Of a stretch of 64,000 bases of DNA, positions 13,110 to 25,900 are shown in pieces. The position numbers and the translations under genes were made by a program. Under the pieces are notes generated by a model. The model ran no database searches. It worked only from the letters and a program-made list of their open reading frames with translations, and was not told where the DNA came from. The DNA is from Leptoclinus maculatus (Eukaryota; Chordata; Actinopteri; Perciformes; Stichaeidae). Every line of letters begins with the position of its first letter. Positions within the stretch are counted from its first letter, which is position 1. Location: positions 13,071,702 through 13,135,701 of the forward strand of contig JAVDOI010000019.1 of assembly GCA_032191485.1 (NCBI GenBank), read 5' to 3'.

Positions 13110-16100
13110 GTGCGTTATCACTCTGCTAAGACACACTCGGCTAGAAAGGAGTCACATGCAAGAGGAGGCAAGGCAACTGAGCTATGAGGTCACTTCCTGC
13201 AGAGAGGTGAAAAGAGGAAGAGGAGGAAGCACACTGTACATGCAGCTCTGTCAGCCCTAACACAGTGTTGAGTTCATGTTAGCCACTAGTGAGGCAAGGC
13301 GAGTTAGTCAGAGGCTGTTAGAGCGGCTTACCTTTTCTTAGGTAAATGTTATCTGAGAAACAAAAAAGGAAACAAATAAAAACAGGTAACCGTGACACAG
13401 GTGGAATACAGACTCTTTCTCTCATGACTAAGCAACAGAAATGTGCACAACATGATGCAAAGCCTTGAAATTATTATTTTTTGACAGTATCTTGCAGAAG
13501 CCTCTATGGGGAAATATAGAACTGCCTTCATTACATGATTTATGCTTCAGTTTGCATCATTAAACATGCGGATGTCAGCTGTCCGTTATTATTAAAAGAA
13601 AAAAGGGGAAATGTGAGCTTTCTGAGAGACGGTTAATAGTAGCTGAGCTCAGCGGTCACTGAATTATCACCGTCAATTACATCAGCTTCTTGATGAGCTT
13701 CAGCTGATGCAACACTGAAAAATATACTTTAATAAAATGTACAATCTGTTTTATTCAAACATGCACAAGAGTACATTTCTGACTCGTGTTTTGTACGCCT
13801 ACCAAAATATTCTCAACTGACAAAATATGTTCATATGCTGCCTGGATTACTTTACCTAGGAACACTTTCCTCCCCATTTGTCAGGTACGTTTAATAAAAA
13901 CATTTCCCTGTTATCTTAAAATAAATCGTAATATGCAAAGCATTATGGCTCCAGACAGAAATGTGTTTGAATATAGTTTAAAAACCTTTTACCACATTTT
14001 CATCAGCAGCAAGTTGATTATTTGCTTTGCAAGAAATTAGAGGATGAAGAGTTTTAGTATTTTAAAACAGAGACACAAAGTAAAGCAACATTAATCATCT
14101 CTAAAGGAAAATGCATTCAATTAATTGGTTCCAGCTTCTTGTAAAAGGGGCTGAATTTCAAATTAAAAGCATATCTGTGATTGAGGGATTGACTCCACGC
14201 GGCTCTCAACGTGGAGGCAGCTGAGCCGGCGGCTAGCAGCTAACGATGCTAACAGTGCTAATAACAAATGTAGCACCTATATGTGATTTGAAATACGCTG
14301 TTCTTCTGTCTGGACTTGTTTGATAATCGGGCGTTAAAATCCACTGGCTCCAGCTCCTTTAATGTGAACATTAATCAGGAAAGTAATCGACAGATTGCTC
14401 GATCATAAAAATAATGATGCCTTGCTTCAGTCGTATCGCGTTTGGGGATTTGAATACAAGCTGAAGCAGCGCGGTTGTTTCCCCGCTTGGTAGATAATCC
14501 TCTGAGATGTGTCATTTTTATGAACCTCCTGCTGCTGAGAATTGCTGGCGTGAGGACGAGGACACCCGAGTCAGGTGGAAACATATCCAGGTCGTCTCCA
14601 CAACAACGGAGCCGCGCGCCATCCATCAGTGGGGAAAAGTGTCGAGGAAAAAAAAGAAATGGTCTGAACAAGGCTGGGGAGGGTGAGTCATCTATCTGCA
14701 GGTGGAAATGTGTCGGATGATGTGAGAGGGACAGTAGGAAGAAGGGCTGCTGGAGACTTTAAGGAGGTGTTTGTTTTGGAAAAGGAGTTCAGGTGTGAAA
14801 GACGCTCTACGAGAATCAAGATGGCGACCCGTCGTCTTAAACGACAGTTGAGCCGCCGTGACAATCAAAGCACTTTAGAAGGAAACTTGTCTTTCCACTC
14901 AGTTTATGTAAAGCGTTCTTTGAAACATGTTAGTCTGTGTGTGAGCATTAAGGTCAAACTGACCCTTTGATGCAAAAGATTTTAAAGTTTTCAAACAGAT
15001 TTCTTTACATTCAGAACGGAAACGCGTCAAAACAACCATGAAACGTGGACAAAGTGCATCACACGGCACAAATGTGTTGCGTACGATAACTGCAAGACAA
15101 AATTAAGTTACGGCTCATTGTTTCCATTTGAAACGTTGTTTTAACCGGGTGCCCTGAAGGTTACGGAGCAGACGGTTCAAGTCTGACCAGGAACCTTTGT
15201 TTGATGATTTAGTTTATGCTTTAAAAAGGCATAAAATGAAATCAGTTTTATTTATATAGCCCCAAATCCCAAATGTTCCTCAAACTATCCTTAGACCCCT
15301 CTCCAAAAACAAAAAAAACTCCCTCTTTACCGACAAAATGAAGAAACTAAAATACCCTACACTAATTAAAAACATTATTTATCCACAGATTTAAGGACAT
15401 CTGAACTATTTTTTTAAATATAAACATAGAAGCTGATCCTAGTGATCTACCGATGCCATTTTTTCCTATTACCAATTCCAGTCCCTAAACATATCGGCGG
15501 TTACCGAGCACCGTACGATACCACTGCGTTAAAAACAAAAATAGATATACTATTAACATTTTTAAACAGCTGTATATTACTAAATGAATGCTAATGATTG
15601 AATGGCTCATCTCTGTTGAGAGTACCGATTAGGCAGAACGTTATTGTTGTTGTTCCTGTGTAGCGTAACTCACATACTTGCCGTTACCCGATGCAGCATT
15701 TTAGGCTGAATCAAAGGCATTTCCGATACCGGTATTTGCATAAAATTCCCCCCAAAACTAAAAGTAATGAGCGTTTAATAAAAGTGAATGCGTGAGCGTC
15801 ACAGTGTTTCTTCCTACCTTCGGGGGGCATGAGGGTCTTGTTGTTCTGGGTGCACCAGCCCACCGGGTGCAGCTCGGCCGTCATGACGTCGCACCAGAAG
15901 TCGGCCTTGCGGTCGTCGCCGTAGCCGCTGAAGCGCAGCAGCAGTAGCTGGCCGCACGTGGTGATGATGGTGGCGACCCAGTACGAGTCCGGGCTGCCCT
16001 TATTGGCCACTTCCAGCTTCATGCCCGGCTGGAAGCTGCTCTGCAGGCTGATCTCCACCTGAGAGACACACAACCTGGGTCTCAGTTATAACAACTTTTT

Positions 16101-17688
16101 ACTCAGCAGATGTCAGTTACAATGTTAAGAAAAACACACAACTAGAGTAAATATGGCAGGTCAAAGGTGAACCAGGGAGGACGTTTGTGGACAGAGTGGG
16201 TAATAAGTTTAACGTTGGGTTCGTTTACATCCTGTCTGATTGCTCGCTGTTGGACTCTGTTGGTGATCTGTCCACATGTTATCAAATGTTATCAAAACCA
16301 ACAGAAGTGATGGTCAAACTATGAAAATGTTACCTTTTTGTTTAAAGAACTTGAAAACTTGGTTTCAAATCTTAAGATTTTTCTTGATTAAGCTAAAGTT
16401 AAAGTTCAGAAAAGGTCAGTTTATGTGACAACATAAAGACAACCGGTGACAACTGTTGTTTTATGTCTTCTGTGTCTCTGAAAGGAGCTTTGTAAATAGT
16501 ACGGATGATGTCAACAGGGTCAACTTGTCCCGACGTTGAGATTTTCAAAACAACAAATGAAAGCCTGTTTTACAAGATGAGGGCATCGAGGCTCCGACCG
16601 ACCGTGCAACACAAAGACGCCATTGAGTTGCATTTTGGGAATTGTAGGATCCAGGATCTCTCAACCCCTTCATTTTTTTATAATCTGTATCTTGTGATCC
16701 ATCAACTTAATGAAAATGTATAATAAATAGCTGGAGTAGCCATTTAATATCACTAAAGTAGAATGATTAAGAATGAAATCTCTTAAAAATGGATGTCAAT
16801 GCTAAAGTGTCTTAAAGCTGCATTCTCTCTAATGTCCACCAGGGGGCGACTCCTCTGGTTGTATAGAAGTCTATGAGAAAATGACTCTACTTCTCTCTTG
16901 ATTTATTACCTCAGTAAACATTGTAAACATGAGTTTATGGTCTCAATCTCTAGTTTCAAGTCTTCTTCAATACAGCATGATGTTCATTTAGTAACTTATG
17001 GTCCATTTAGAGTCAAACAGACCATAAAGCAGGGTATGCTTTAGGGGCGGGGCTACACAGTGATTGACAGGTCGCTACCAGAGACGTATACAAAGTCTCT
17101 ACGTCAGTTTTACACAGGGGTCTTTTTGTGGGTGAAGTATTCCTTTAACAAATTAATTGAAAAAAAAAAAGAATCAAGAGATGAATTGATGACGACAATA
17201 ATTGGTAGTTGCAGCCCTAATCATAACAAATAGTATAGTCATTATAAATAGAACAGAACATCCCCCAGATTTAGCAGCAGACGAGTGACTTTGACGAGCA
17301 GGATTTTTCGATTATTAAAATGAAGCGATTTCATTAACAAGTACAATCAAACAGCTTAAAACAAAACCTCTGCACTCCACTTCAGCCCTGTCCTCGTTCA
17401 GGAGAAAGTGATAAATCTGTACGTCAGTGAATGCACCACGGCATAATGCGTTTTTCCACCATAGCCACAGGCTGCTATACAATTCTCGAGAAGCCCAACA
17501 GGATGTTAACATTCAACACAAACGCACACGCTCGCGAGTGAATGGAACAAAAAAAAAAAAAAAAAAAAAAAAGGCAACATCTTAGAAATAAACACAATAC
17601 AAATGGCCCTGTGACTTCCTGCTACAACAATGCAAACGTGCTGTATCACTCCGGCTGGCTTATGTAAGAGAGCTACGGGGCAGCAAAC

Positions 17689-17730
<42 letters not shown>

Positions 17731-20700
17731 CAGGCCCAAGAGAAATCACTGTTTCAATTTGTCCAGGCACAGAGAGGGAGAAATGAGGGCTGCACTTTAG
17801 TGAATCACATTTTTTTCTGGGGAATTCATGGTCTGCTTCCCAGTGACTCAATCCACTTAACAACAAGGCAATTTAGCTTCCCAGGAGACCTCGCCCGCTC
17901 AAAATCACCACACAGACAGTTTGTCCGACATCGGCTGCTCGCTCGTAAAAAAAAACCCGAAACCCCGCGTATTCTTAATCTCGCCCCTTATTACCATTCA
18001 TCGCTCCGAGTGATGTAAGTATCTGAAACGCCGACACACTCCTTTAAGTCTTAATTCACCAGCGGACACGTCTCATCGGGGCGGACAGCTGCTCCGCGCG
18101 GTAAAACACAGAGTCGGTCGAGACGGATAAAGACTTCGCATCCAGGATCAACTGCAGTCGCCCATCTGGCCCTCTGCTGTGATGTAACACGTTAATGGAG
18201 GCAAAGCCTTGTAGTCGTTTGGGAACAGGCCGCTTGTGAGCAAAACGTGTACGCTGAAATGTCTAAAAATGTTCTAACTATATGCTAAAATGCACAACAC
18301 TTAATGTTCCCACCAGTCGTGAAAGTATTCAGATCCTTTACTAAGGTAAGGGCACTAATACCACACTGAAGATACTCCCCTACGAGTGAAAGTCCTGCAT
18401 TCAAAACCTTATTTAAGTAAAAGTATTATCAGCTACATTTACTACGAGGAACTTTCAATTTGTGTTGATTTTGGCGGCCCCTGTGGACTGAAGTGGTAGT
18501 GTTTCTGAGCACCAGAGACCCTTTAAACTCTAATTTTACTGCAGCAGGGTCTGACGATGTGCTCCGTCCAGTCTGGAGTCTGAGCTGAAGGAGGTTCTGG
18601 TGAACCTGCACGATGTCATCTGATTTCATAAGAATCCGATCCGATGGCTCCGATGATGAGCATTAAGAATAACTCTATAGAAATAGACCATCTTCTCTCT
18701 CCCGTCTCGTTTCATAACCAGCTAAAAGTTCCTCACAGAAACTTTTAAATACTTAAAGTAATAATATTGAGCGTGCAGTAAAGTTCCTTTATATCTTGTT
18801 GCCTCGTTTAATTTAGCAAGGCATCATATTCTATAAGATCATGTGTTTGTAGCGTCTCTGTTCAGCTTTGTGACGACGTATTTTCCAGCTGATCCAAGAG
18901 GCTTTTTAAAGAGTTTATGTAGCTGAAGAAGTAGAAGAATATTTGTTTCAACATCCTTCAGTTCATCACAAACATTCAACATCAACACATCTGGAGATAC
19001 GTGGTTTATAAACTGTCATCTGAAAGGTAACTAAAGCTGTCGGACAAATATTATGGAAAAATGGAAATACTCAAGTAAAGTATAAGTACCTCAAAAGTTG
19101 TACTTCAGTACAGTACTTGAGTACTGGTTCCCAGTCTTCTGCAAACCCATTAATTAAGGATTCTTTTCAAATATTTGACATTCCTGATGTGTGATCAGTG
19201 TTGCAGTCTGTTGGGGAAACATGCCTAAACAGATCTGTTATTAAAAAAAAAGCCCTGCAGCAGTTTATTATAAAACTTAAAATTAGCACCTTTCATATTG
19301 GTTAGTGTAGTTTACAGGTGACTGACAAGCGAATAATAAGCAACCACTCCAGTTGGCAGAGAAACAACTCAAGACACTGCAGCTCAAAGCGTCTCTCAGT
19401 ACTGGTGCCGTTACCAAACCTTTAGGCACCAAAACTATTCTTTATTAGATATCTTAGTTTGCTGAGTCTAAACCGGTCAAAATTCTCAAAAGTCAATGTC
19501 CAGAGTCCAGTTTTCCTCTCGTGTAGCTTTAAAGTGAAACATAATCTAATTCCACACCGTCTGACAGCCTCATTTAGTGTCAGCGTGTTCCAACCCTTCA
19601 TTTAAATGTCTTTTTTTAATGCATCATTTCATCAAATGGAACTAGTTACAGTATGTATAACGTCATATTTGGCGGCTTTGGAAACTTTGAAATCTCGAAT
19701 AGAAATAGAAATAAAGCTCTGTGGAGTTTAATCAATGTTACTCTGCACAGTGTAGGTTTGTAAGAACAGATTAACAAAAGATGGAGGGACAGACGTAAAG
19801 AAGAATGATGCAGCAGAGGACAAGACGTTCAGACTTGTAGCCCCTCGTCTGGGTGAAGCTCCAAAAAATACTGGATCCTCCACTTTCCCCTTAAAACGTC
19901 CAATGCAGGCTTTTTGTTAAACATTTGTACTCTCTAAACCCAAACTGGAATAACTCAAATCATTCTCTAGAGATGCAGAAGACGAGTATTTAACATTTTC
20001 TGTCAACCGGCTTCGACTTCAAATTGGGTTGAGTGCCATTTTTAACAAAAAACAGCCGAACAATAGCAGTGCCGAAATAAATCAGGATGTATCGAATCAA
20101 AGAGTAAATAACAAAAGTGCATCAGTAATAAAACTGATTTATTCATCCTGTGGCATTCCTGACTTTATTGGATCGTAATTTATCCGGTATGGAATAAATC
20201 TGCGGACGCTCCGGTTTAAAATGAGACCAAACTTCTCTATGGATGCCAGTTTTTCTATTGTGGCTGCTTCCCAGACACTGAGTGATGATTCAGCGGTTAA
20301 TGACGGCATAAAATAGTCTATAAAATAGGATTGAACACAAAAAAATATCAGCTGGGTCACGTAGTATACGAGATTAGCCGTGGACAGACGGATAGACGCA
20401 CACACACACACACACACACGACCAAATACATAATCTCCCCACAGGCTTGCACCTAACAAACAACGCTAAAAATGTGTTCCACTGGCACTAAAAAAGATGC
20501 TGTTTCACTAATAATCTGTGTTGTTTTCTGCATGTTTAGTATAAAACAAAGAGTCTAATTAAAATCTGGCCATTATGAATGGATGAATATTCAATCGGAA
20601 AGTAAATTCATTGTAATTTTGGCACCGCAGCAGTTCTGCTGAACAACAGCATTTAGCAGGAAAAACATATTATCTGATTCTTTAATTCAGTGACTCTGCG

Positions 20701-22926
20701 CCCACGTGTCTCGTTAACACGCAGCAGCTATCAGCTCAATCAAATCAGATACCGGAGAGGAACCTTTCCACTCAAATAAGAAGTGTAAATACAGAGATTT
20801 AGTTTGGCTCTTACAGCAGCAGCAGCAGCAGCAGGCAGAGATTAAACAGGTGAGTTTGACATGTTCAACAGGTCGCCCAGTTGCTGATGGCAGCATGCTT
20901 ACTCTTCATAAGAGTCTTCCACTGTTCCCCGTTTGTGTCGAGGGCATTTTTCAAACTGTTTTTAAAAGTCGTGTCGCCACATTTCTGACGATTCTGATGA
21001 GTCAGTTTTCTCTAGAATTAGTTTCCTGACTCAGATATCTGAGATAAAGATCTGTCTTCATGTAGAACAGACACTTACAGTAATTTACCCCTTTGTACCA
21101 CAGACTTTGGTGTAATTCAGCATCAAAACGGCTCATTTAAAAACATGTTTTTGGCACTTTTGACGTCTTATTGACTTTAAGGAAATCATACGGTTATAAT
21201 TTGATTTTATCGGGTAATACGGAAATGCTTTATTTTGTAAAACACTTCATTTCTAAAAAGTAAATATACTTGGAAAATTAAGAAAGAAAGAACAAAAACA
21301 GACAAACATAAAAATGGTCCCGTGGGTAGAATGATTCCTAAAAATGAATATATGTATCATCTTAGTCTTCGGCACTATTTTAGGTCTTAAGCACTGTTGG
21401 GCGATCTGAGAGGATTTTCATTGCTTCTCTGTAATTGTTGTGCAAATGACAGTTAATAACCTGAACTTGCATTGACGTCAGAAGCAGTTGTTGATATCAA
21501 ATATTTGCCTTTTACATTTGTCACTATTAGTTTAATGACCTTCCTCGAAACCACACACCAAGCTGCTTATTAGTATCCACGGTAATTACCCTCAATTGTG
21601 TTTTAAAATAAACAAACGGCACAGGTCGTCCAACAACTTGTGCGTCATGAGGGAACACAGCCAATGGGAGCGCTCGATTGGTGGAGGTGACGCCGAGGCC
21701 CGGCTCTCCCAAATATGTCGTTAAAGGATTTCTGGATATGGCACTTATGTGTTTAAAGGATCACTGAGGGATGGGACTCAGGTGGAGATCACTCACGTGT
21801 TTGAAGGTGGTGTGAGGGACGGCGTTGGCCCCCTTCTCCTCCATGTACTCCTCCCAGTTAAACTCCGCCTCCTCCTCCTTCATGGAATCTGCATCGGAAT
21901 GAACCAACAGTCAGTCACCGTCGATAGAAACACTCTTTTAACTCTCTCGTCCTGAGGCATGTGGTGAACACACACACTTGTTAACAAACAGAGCGTAACG
22001 CTTAGTGAGCACCCGATAGACGAATCAAAAATCACACGCTTACTGCTGGAATTATTAAAAACATTACTTTCTCTTCATCTTGCTTCATAATCAACAAATT
22101 CAGCATCAAAAGCAAGTTTATCTTTATGATGTGCAGATTCAGGGTTTCTGCAGGAAGCACTAAGTTAAATTCAAGACTGTCAAAGATCTTTTTTAAGGCT
22201 TTCACTGTATCAGGTATTCACGACAGCGATATTATCTCAATATCTATATCAAATTAGAAGAAAAAAAATAGAAAATCCATCTGTCAAGTTCTTCTTTAAC
22301 TGTGTTTATTGTGTGTTTTGTCGCTTTTTTAATATATATATATAAATAAATAACCGTCAAAATACGACTGAAGGGAGGTAGAGAGGGTCTGTAACCATAA
22401 CTGTACATATAAAAGGATTTAAGAAGTGCTCCCACAATATTATCACATGTGTATTATTAACATATCAAAATGTTAAATATCAGTTATGGTCACATATGTC
22501 GACGCCCCTACGACAGCGAACGCGAGTATGAAAATATGAAGAAAAACCAGTCGGGATGATGAAGCCTACAATTATGTATGTACATGAATTAATAGATATT
22601 TATATCCTATTGTTTTCAGTACTTCCTATTAGTGTACAACAATAATTCCTGATAGTATAATAATAAAAGCCTTACTGCAAACTGAGAAGGTATAAATCTA
22701 CAAGAGACCAAACAGAGTGAATTTATCGGTAAATAAAGAATGTTTCCAGAATTCCTCCATTATCTGTTGATCTGATGAGGGCGGAACCGACCCGGCCACA
22801 TTCAGGGTAACGACACAGCTCCGGGGCCTCCTCACCTGTGTTCACCTCCTCTTCTTTCCCATTGGTCGGATGGTGTGACATCACCGCAGCCGGGGCCAAC
22901 GGCTGCTCCTTGCCGAGAGACTGCAT
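560..22926 (-). CDS. sfmbt2: SFMBT2-type Polycomb protein with four MBT repeats, 5' part (C-terminus outside window)
   Basis: Coding exons in order: 22836-22926, 21797-21888, 15818-16058, 5037-5125, 4152-4401, 3584-3681, 2421-2522, 1758-1988, 966-1092, 696-809, 560-602. All have GT/AG borders and phases close, giving about 492 residues with no stop. The chosen ATG (22924-22926) lies downstream of an in-frame TAA; a second Met is 15 codons later. MBT1 is about residues 62-150 (GMKLEVANK, YWVATIITTCGQLLLLR), MBT2 about 160-260, MBT3 about 285-390 (CHANSPGILPVQW, GQDFDWADY) and MBT4 about 395-475 (VDVESMDIFPVGWCEAN). The family binds methylated histone tails and works in nuclear PhoRC-like repressor complexes with YY1-type proteins. 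NLLEGPLRGK and the DWTEF..DLTG segment match SFMBT2 rather than SFMBT1 as I remember them. The last exon in view reaches IAVVQPEK, so the SFMBT middle domain and the SAM domain lie left of base 1. Exon lengths and repeat boundaries look normal. Confidence 0.93.
671..688. repeat. (TG)n microsatellite next to the sfmbt2 696-809 exon donor
   Basis: Short TG run. In the sfmbt2 RNA it is a (CA)n run starting a few bases after the GTACGT donor. Confidence 0.9.
1097..1118. repeat. (CA)n run abutting the acceptor of the sfmbt2 966-1092 exon
   Basis: In the sfmbt2 transcript this is a (UG)n run that ends at UUCAG, directly at the 3' splice site. A second (CA)n run at 939-957 begins a few bases after the same exon's donor, so the exon is bracketed by UG repeats. 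Confidence 0.95.
1638..1668. repeat. (TG)n microsatellite, sfmbt2 intron
   Basis: About 15 TG units in the intron between the 1758-1988 and 966-1092 exons. Confidence 0.95.
2577..2651. repeat. (CA)n microsatellite, about 37 units
   Basis: Perfect dinucleotide run 55 bases upstream (in transcript sense) of the acceptor of the sfmbt2 2421-2522 exon. It reads (UG)n in the sfmbt2 RNA. Confidence 0.97.
3470..3555. repeat. (CA)n microsatellite, about 43 units
   Basis: Perfect run starting 28 bases after the donor of the sfmbt2 3584-3681 exon. It lies at the opposite end of the same intron as the 2577-2651 run. Confidence 0.97.
10175..10400 (+). mobile_element. Fragment of a dispersed teleost repeat starting CAGTGGTGGAAGAAGTA
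   Basis: The left end is the terminus of a very common teleost interspersed element (a non-autonomous, hAT-like or MITE-like repeat, from memory). Degenerate AAGTAAAA-type motifs typical of it recur up to about 10,400. No coding capacity is seen. The family name needs a repeat-library search. Confidence 0.5.
15236..15355 (+). repeat. Degenerate teleost interspersed repeat (TTTATTTATATAGC type)
   Basis: TTTATTTATATAGCCCCAAA followed by TTAGACCC and AAAACTCCC matches the shape of a repeat I recall as abundant in fish genomes. It is degraded and non-coding. Confidence 0.45.
15432..15720 (+). repeat. Probable second degenerate dispersed repeat
   Basis: It contains TCAAAGGCATTTCCGATACC near its right end and ATCTACCGATGCCATTTTTT near its left end. 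I associate such strings with a teleost repeat family. The boundaries are approximate and the assignment is from memory. Confidence 0.35.
16818..17070 (+). mobile_element. Dispersed repeat copy 1 carrying a CTCF-like core
   Basis: Nearly identical over about 230 bases to 59,493-59,745, where a second copy lies. It contains CCACCAGGGGGCGA at 16,836-16,849 and then CTCTGGTTGTATAGAAGTC. It has no ORF of note, so it is likely a SINE or MITE. The exact ends are not visible because the flanks diverge gradually. Confidence 0.8.
18310..19135 (+). mobile_element. Dispersed teleost repeat with inverted AGTATTC...GAGTACT-type ends
   Basis: The left end reads GTATTCAGATCCTTTACT with TAATACCACACTGAAGATAC following. 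The right end reads TACTTCAGTACAGTACTTGA. Both belong to a well-known abundant fish element in my memory, and the 10,175 fragment is a relative. The interior is unique sequence without coding capacity, so it may be two nearby copies rather than one long one. Confidence 0.5.
21889..22835 (-). other. sfmbt2 intron between the first two coding exons
   Basis: AT-rich, with a short TATATA stretch near 22,332-22,345. No exon or repeat of note was recognised. Confidence 0.75.
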
Positions 22927-22941
22927 CCTCTGCGCCTCCAC

Positions 22942-25900
22942 TTCCTGTTAACCTTTGAGCCGAGGCGTGTCGGTTGTTCTTCACTGCATCTCTCACTTTC
23001 CCTGACAGCTGTGGATGAATGCAGTTAATTAATGTGCTGCTGATTCATCAAATATTGTCTATTGTTCACAAAACAATCCATGACATTTTGAGGAAAAAAC
23101 GCCCCTTAGAGATTAAAACCAAAGGAAGTTGATAAACGCTTTGACATTTGCTGAAATAAACACCCACGATGTTTTCTACGAGTTTCCTTCGAAAAATAAA
23201 GACACTTTGCATTTCCAGCTCCCTTAGAATAAACAGAAGAGGATCGTTAGCGTGAACCCAAGAACCTCAAGAGACATTAACTTAACCAACGCGAGATCCG
23301 AGGAAAAGACAGCTGATCTCTGGGGAAGTCCGGAGCAACAACACTTAGCAGCCAAAGCAAAGTGTAAGAAAAGAAACAAGGACAAAGATCTGGCACTTTT
23401 CCACACTCAAACTCATTTTAAAGCATAATTAAAGCCGAGTAGAAAGTCTGCTATTGTGTCTAATTGCAGGCCAACCTCTTCTTCTGTAATATCAGGTTAT
23501 GCATATTGGCTGCCGGGCCGCCTGGATTTTGCATACCACAGCAAAAAAAAACAACAACTGCATCAGATAACCAATCAGAGTCAAACAAAGCAGAAGAACT
23601 GGAACGACACGAGCGAGACAACACGCCGGCAAATTAGTGCGACTTGGAGATATTTATTCAGGAGAGAGAGAGAATTAAAGAGAAGTGCAGGATGAAGAAG
23701 CTGAATATGGAAGGTGAAAGAGGAAACGTACAGTAAATATGTGTATTTATATACAAGAGGGGCTTCCTAATGTTGTGATGCATTAAGTACACTCAGTTTC
23801 ACTAATGAGGTCATTAGTTCTGCTAATTAATGCATCAATTAGCAAATGTTTCTTTGTCAAAACGGGTCTTAAAAAAGCAAAGATAGTAGTTTATAAATAT
23901 GAACTCTTGTGATATTTTCTTTTTTTGTCGTCTGGTGTAAAGATAACTTTTGACTTCCGTACAATTCTTTTCCAGTTCTCTACTGAAGTGTCGTCCTCTT
24001 CGGCTCACTAACACTGACTTTGATTGATCACCGTGAAGCAAACATACGATCTGATCAATTAATCAATTAATCAATAACCCGCTGAGCCGAACGAGACGTC
24101 TCGTTATCAATAAAGTTACAGGATGACAGTTCAAACCGTCGCCTCGTTCATTGAATTCCTGGCCTTTGCTTTGTGATCTGGTATATAAAGATGAGAATAA
24201 TAAGACGTTATTGATTCCGATTCCGTTATTGATTCCTGTTATTGATTGCTTTATTATTATTCGCTCGCAGAGTCTCAAAAACACAACATTCCTGCACTGT
24301 GAGGTCACGATGTGTTTACAAATACTTCAACATATTGATTTTTTTTATATCTTAGGATGAATTTTCATTTTTGCAAATATTACAACTTGAGCCGTTGTCA
24401 TCTGCTCTTGTGAAATGCGTCCACGTTGTTTTCTCTCTAAAAACAGAACATGATACAACGTGCGTATGACGCTGCGTCACCGTTCATGCAAAACTGATGG
24501 AAAGCACCGATAAGAGGACTCGATATTCAGAGAGACAACGAAGCGATTCTCCATTCCCCTCTCTAGTAATATATACTCATTCAGTGTATTTCTCAATCGA
24601 ATCTCTTGTTTTGTCCGATCAACGATCCAAAACCCAAAGATGTTCAGTTTAAAATGATACAAAACTAAAAACGAGAAGATTTGCATAAACGCTGACTTTT
24701 CTGCCAATCAACGAACTGATTAACCGACCAATCATTTCAGTTAAGGTTGAAACACAGGATTATGTTATAGGTCTTAACCACTGTGTGTATACTTAATGCA
24801 CTCTTTGTATACGACGTCATTAAAGTTTTAAAAATAAGACAAATGAGATCCATCAACAGGTAAATTACAGAGAATATATCTTGTAATTTCAAGTCTTAAA
24901 GATGAAAAAAGGGCCCATGTTTAATAATAAAACAGAATATATCATCCAGAGCCGACTTATTTCTCAATAATCTGCACAGAAATATGTGAGAAATGGTCAT
25001 CTTCACACAACAACAGACCCACTTGCCTGGTGGTTGTCCTGCAGGAGGTCATGTGGTGAAACATCACCGATGACTCACTCGCGGACTTCCACCCACTTTC
25101 ATCAACCCGGCAATTAACACCGCGACTCCCTGCCGTCACACGGCCATTCCTCTCACAACTCTCCCAAAACCACTCCCACAAAAGAGCAGAAACATTTCCT
25201 TAATGTGGGATTAGACAAGAAGCACATCCTGATGAGATGGAGGAGAGAACAACTGTCCAACGATCCTCTGATGACAAAGTCTGAATCCAGAGGAGACGAA
25301 AACACGCAGACGATGCTCAAGCTGCTGTTTGAGCCGAGTGTGTTTACAGAACTGTGAGGCTACGAAGGCAGTGACAGCCCCCCCCCTTATTCACACCCCA
25401 CACACACACACACACACACACACCCCTGACGTCCCACAGTGGCTGAAGCAAACATACATTGCGTAAACAACAAGCTGAGCTAATTTGGCTCACATGACTC
25501 CGTTCGCTGCCCTTTTCTCCCCTCTTCTCTACCCCCCCCCCCCCCTCACAGACTATCAGTGTTTCTTGCCCAAGAGCACTACAATCTTCAGCAGCATTGA
25601 CACATCGCTGTCGTCAGCATGCAGTCCTCTACGGCGCTCATTAAAACCCATTAAAGTGCACTCCGACGCTGGTACCAAATGGTGCGAGGAGTACCTCACA
25701 GCAGCTGCTTTTTGCCCTTAAAATTCCCCTTAAGAGGCTGGTTTGTTTCCTCCACACCGCACGACAGCATCACGAAGATGAATACTAAATCGGCTTGTTT
25801 CAGACCTTCAATATTCGAGGACAGAGGGACATATTAAAACCCAAGATGTCTTGTTTCTGTAGTTACATCAAGCTGAAATTAATGTTTCAAACAATCTGAC

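Larger units (their letters stand above)
5126..15817 (-). other. Large sfmbt2 intron (10.7 kb), no gene seen
   Basis: The intron separates the MBT1 exon from the 5037-5125 exon. I checked both strands for exons and found only short ORFs that run through microsatellites. It holds (CA/TG)n runs at 7409-7436, 8958-8998, 9886-9908, 10083-10127, 11044-11090 and 13066-13112, an 8-base tandem (accatcag units) near 10,288-10,318, a dispersed repeat fragment near 10,175-10,400, and degenerate repeats at 15,236-15,720. The rest is AT-rich unique sequence. Confidence 0.8.
16059..21796 (-). other. sfmbt2 intron (5.7 kb), no gene seen
   Basis: It holds a dispersed repeat at about 16,818-17,070, a poly(A) run near 17,550-17,572, a (TG)n run at 17,692-17,718, another dispersed repeat near 18,310-19,135 and a (CAG)n run at about 20,814-20,833. 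The ORFs found here are short and show no recognisable domain. Confidence 0.8.

Noticed and set aside
560..22926. Assignment as SFMBT1
   Set aside because: The MBT1-MBT2 linker (DWTEFL, ARTAPANLLEGPLRGK) fits SFMBT2 much better, and the itih5/itih2/kin neighbours agree.
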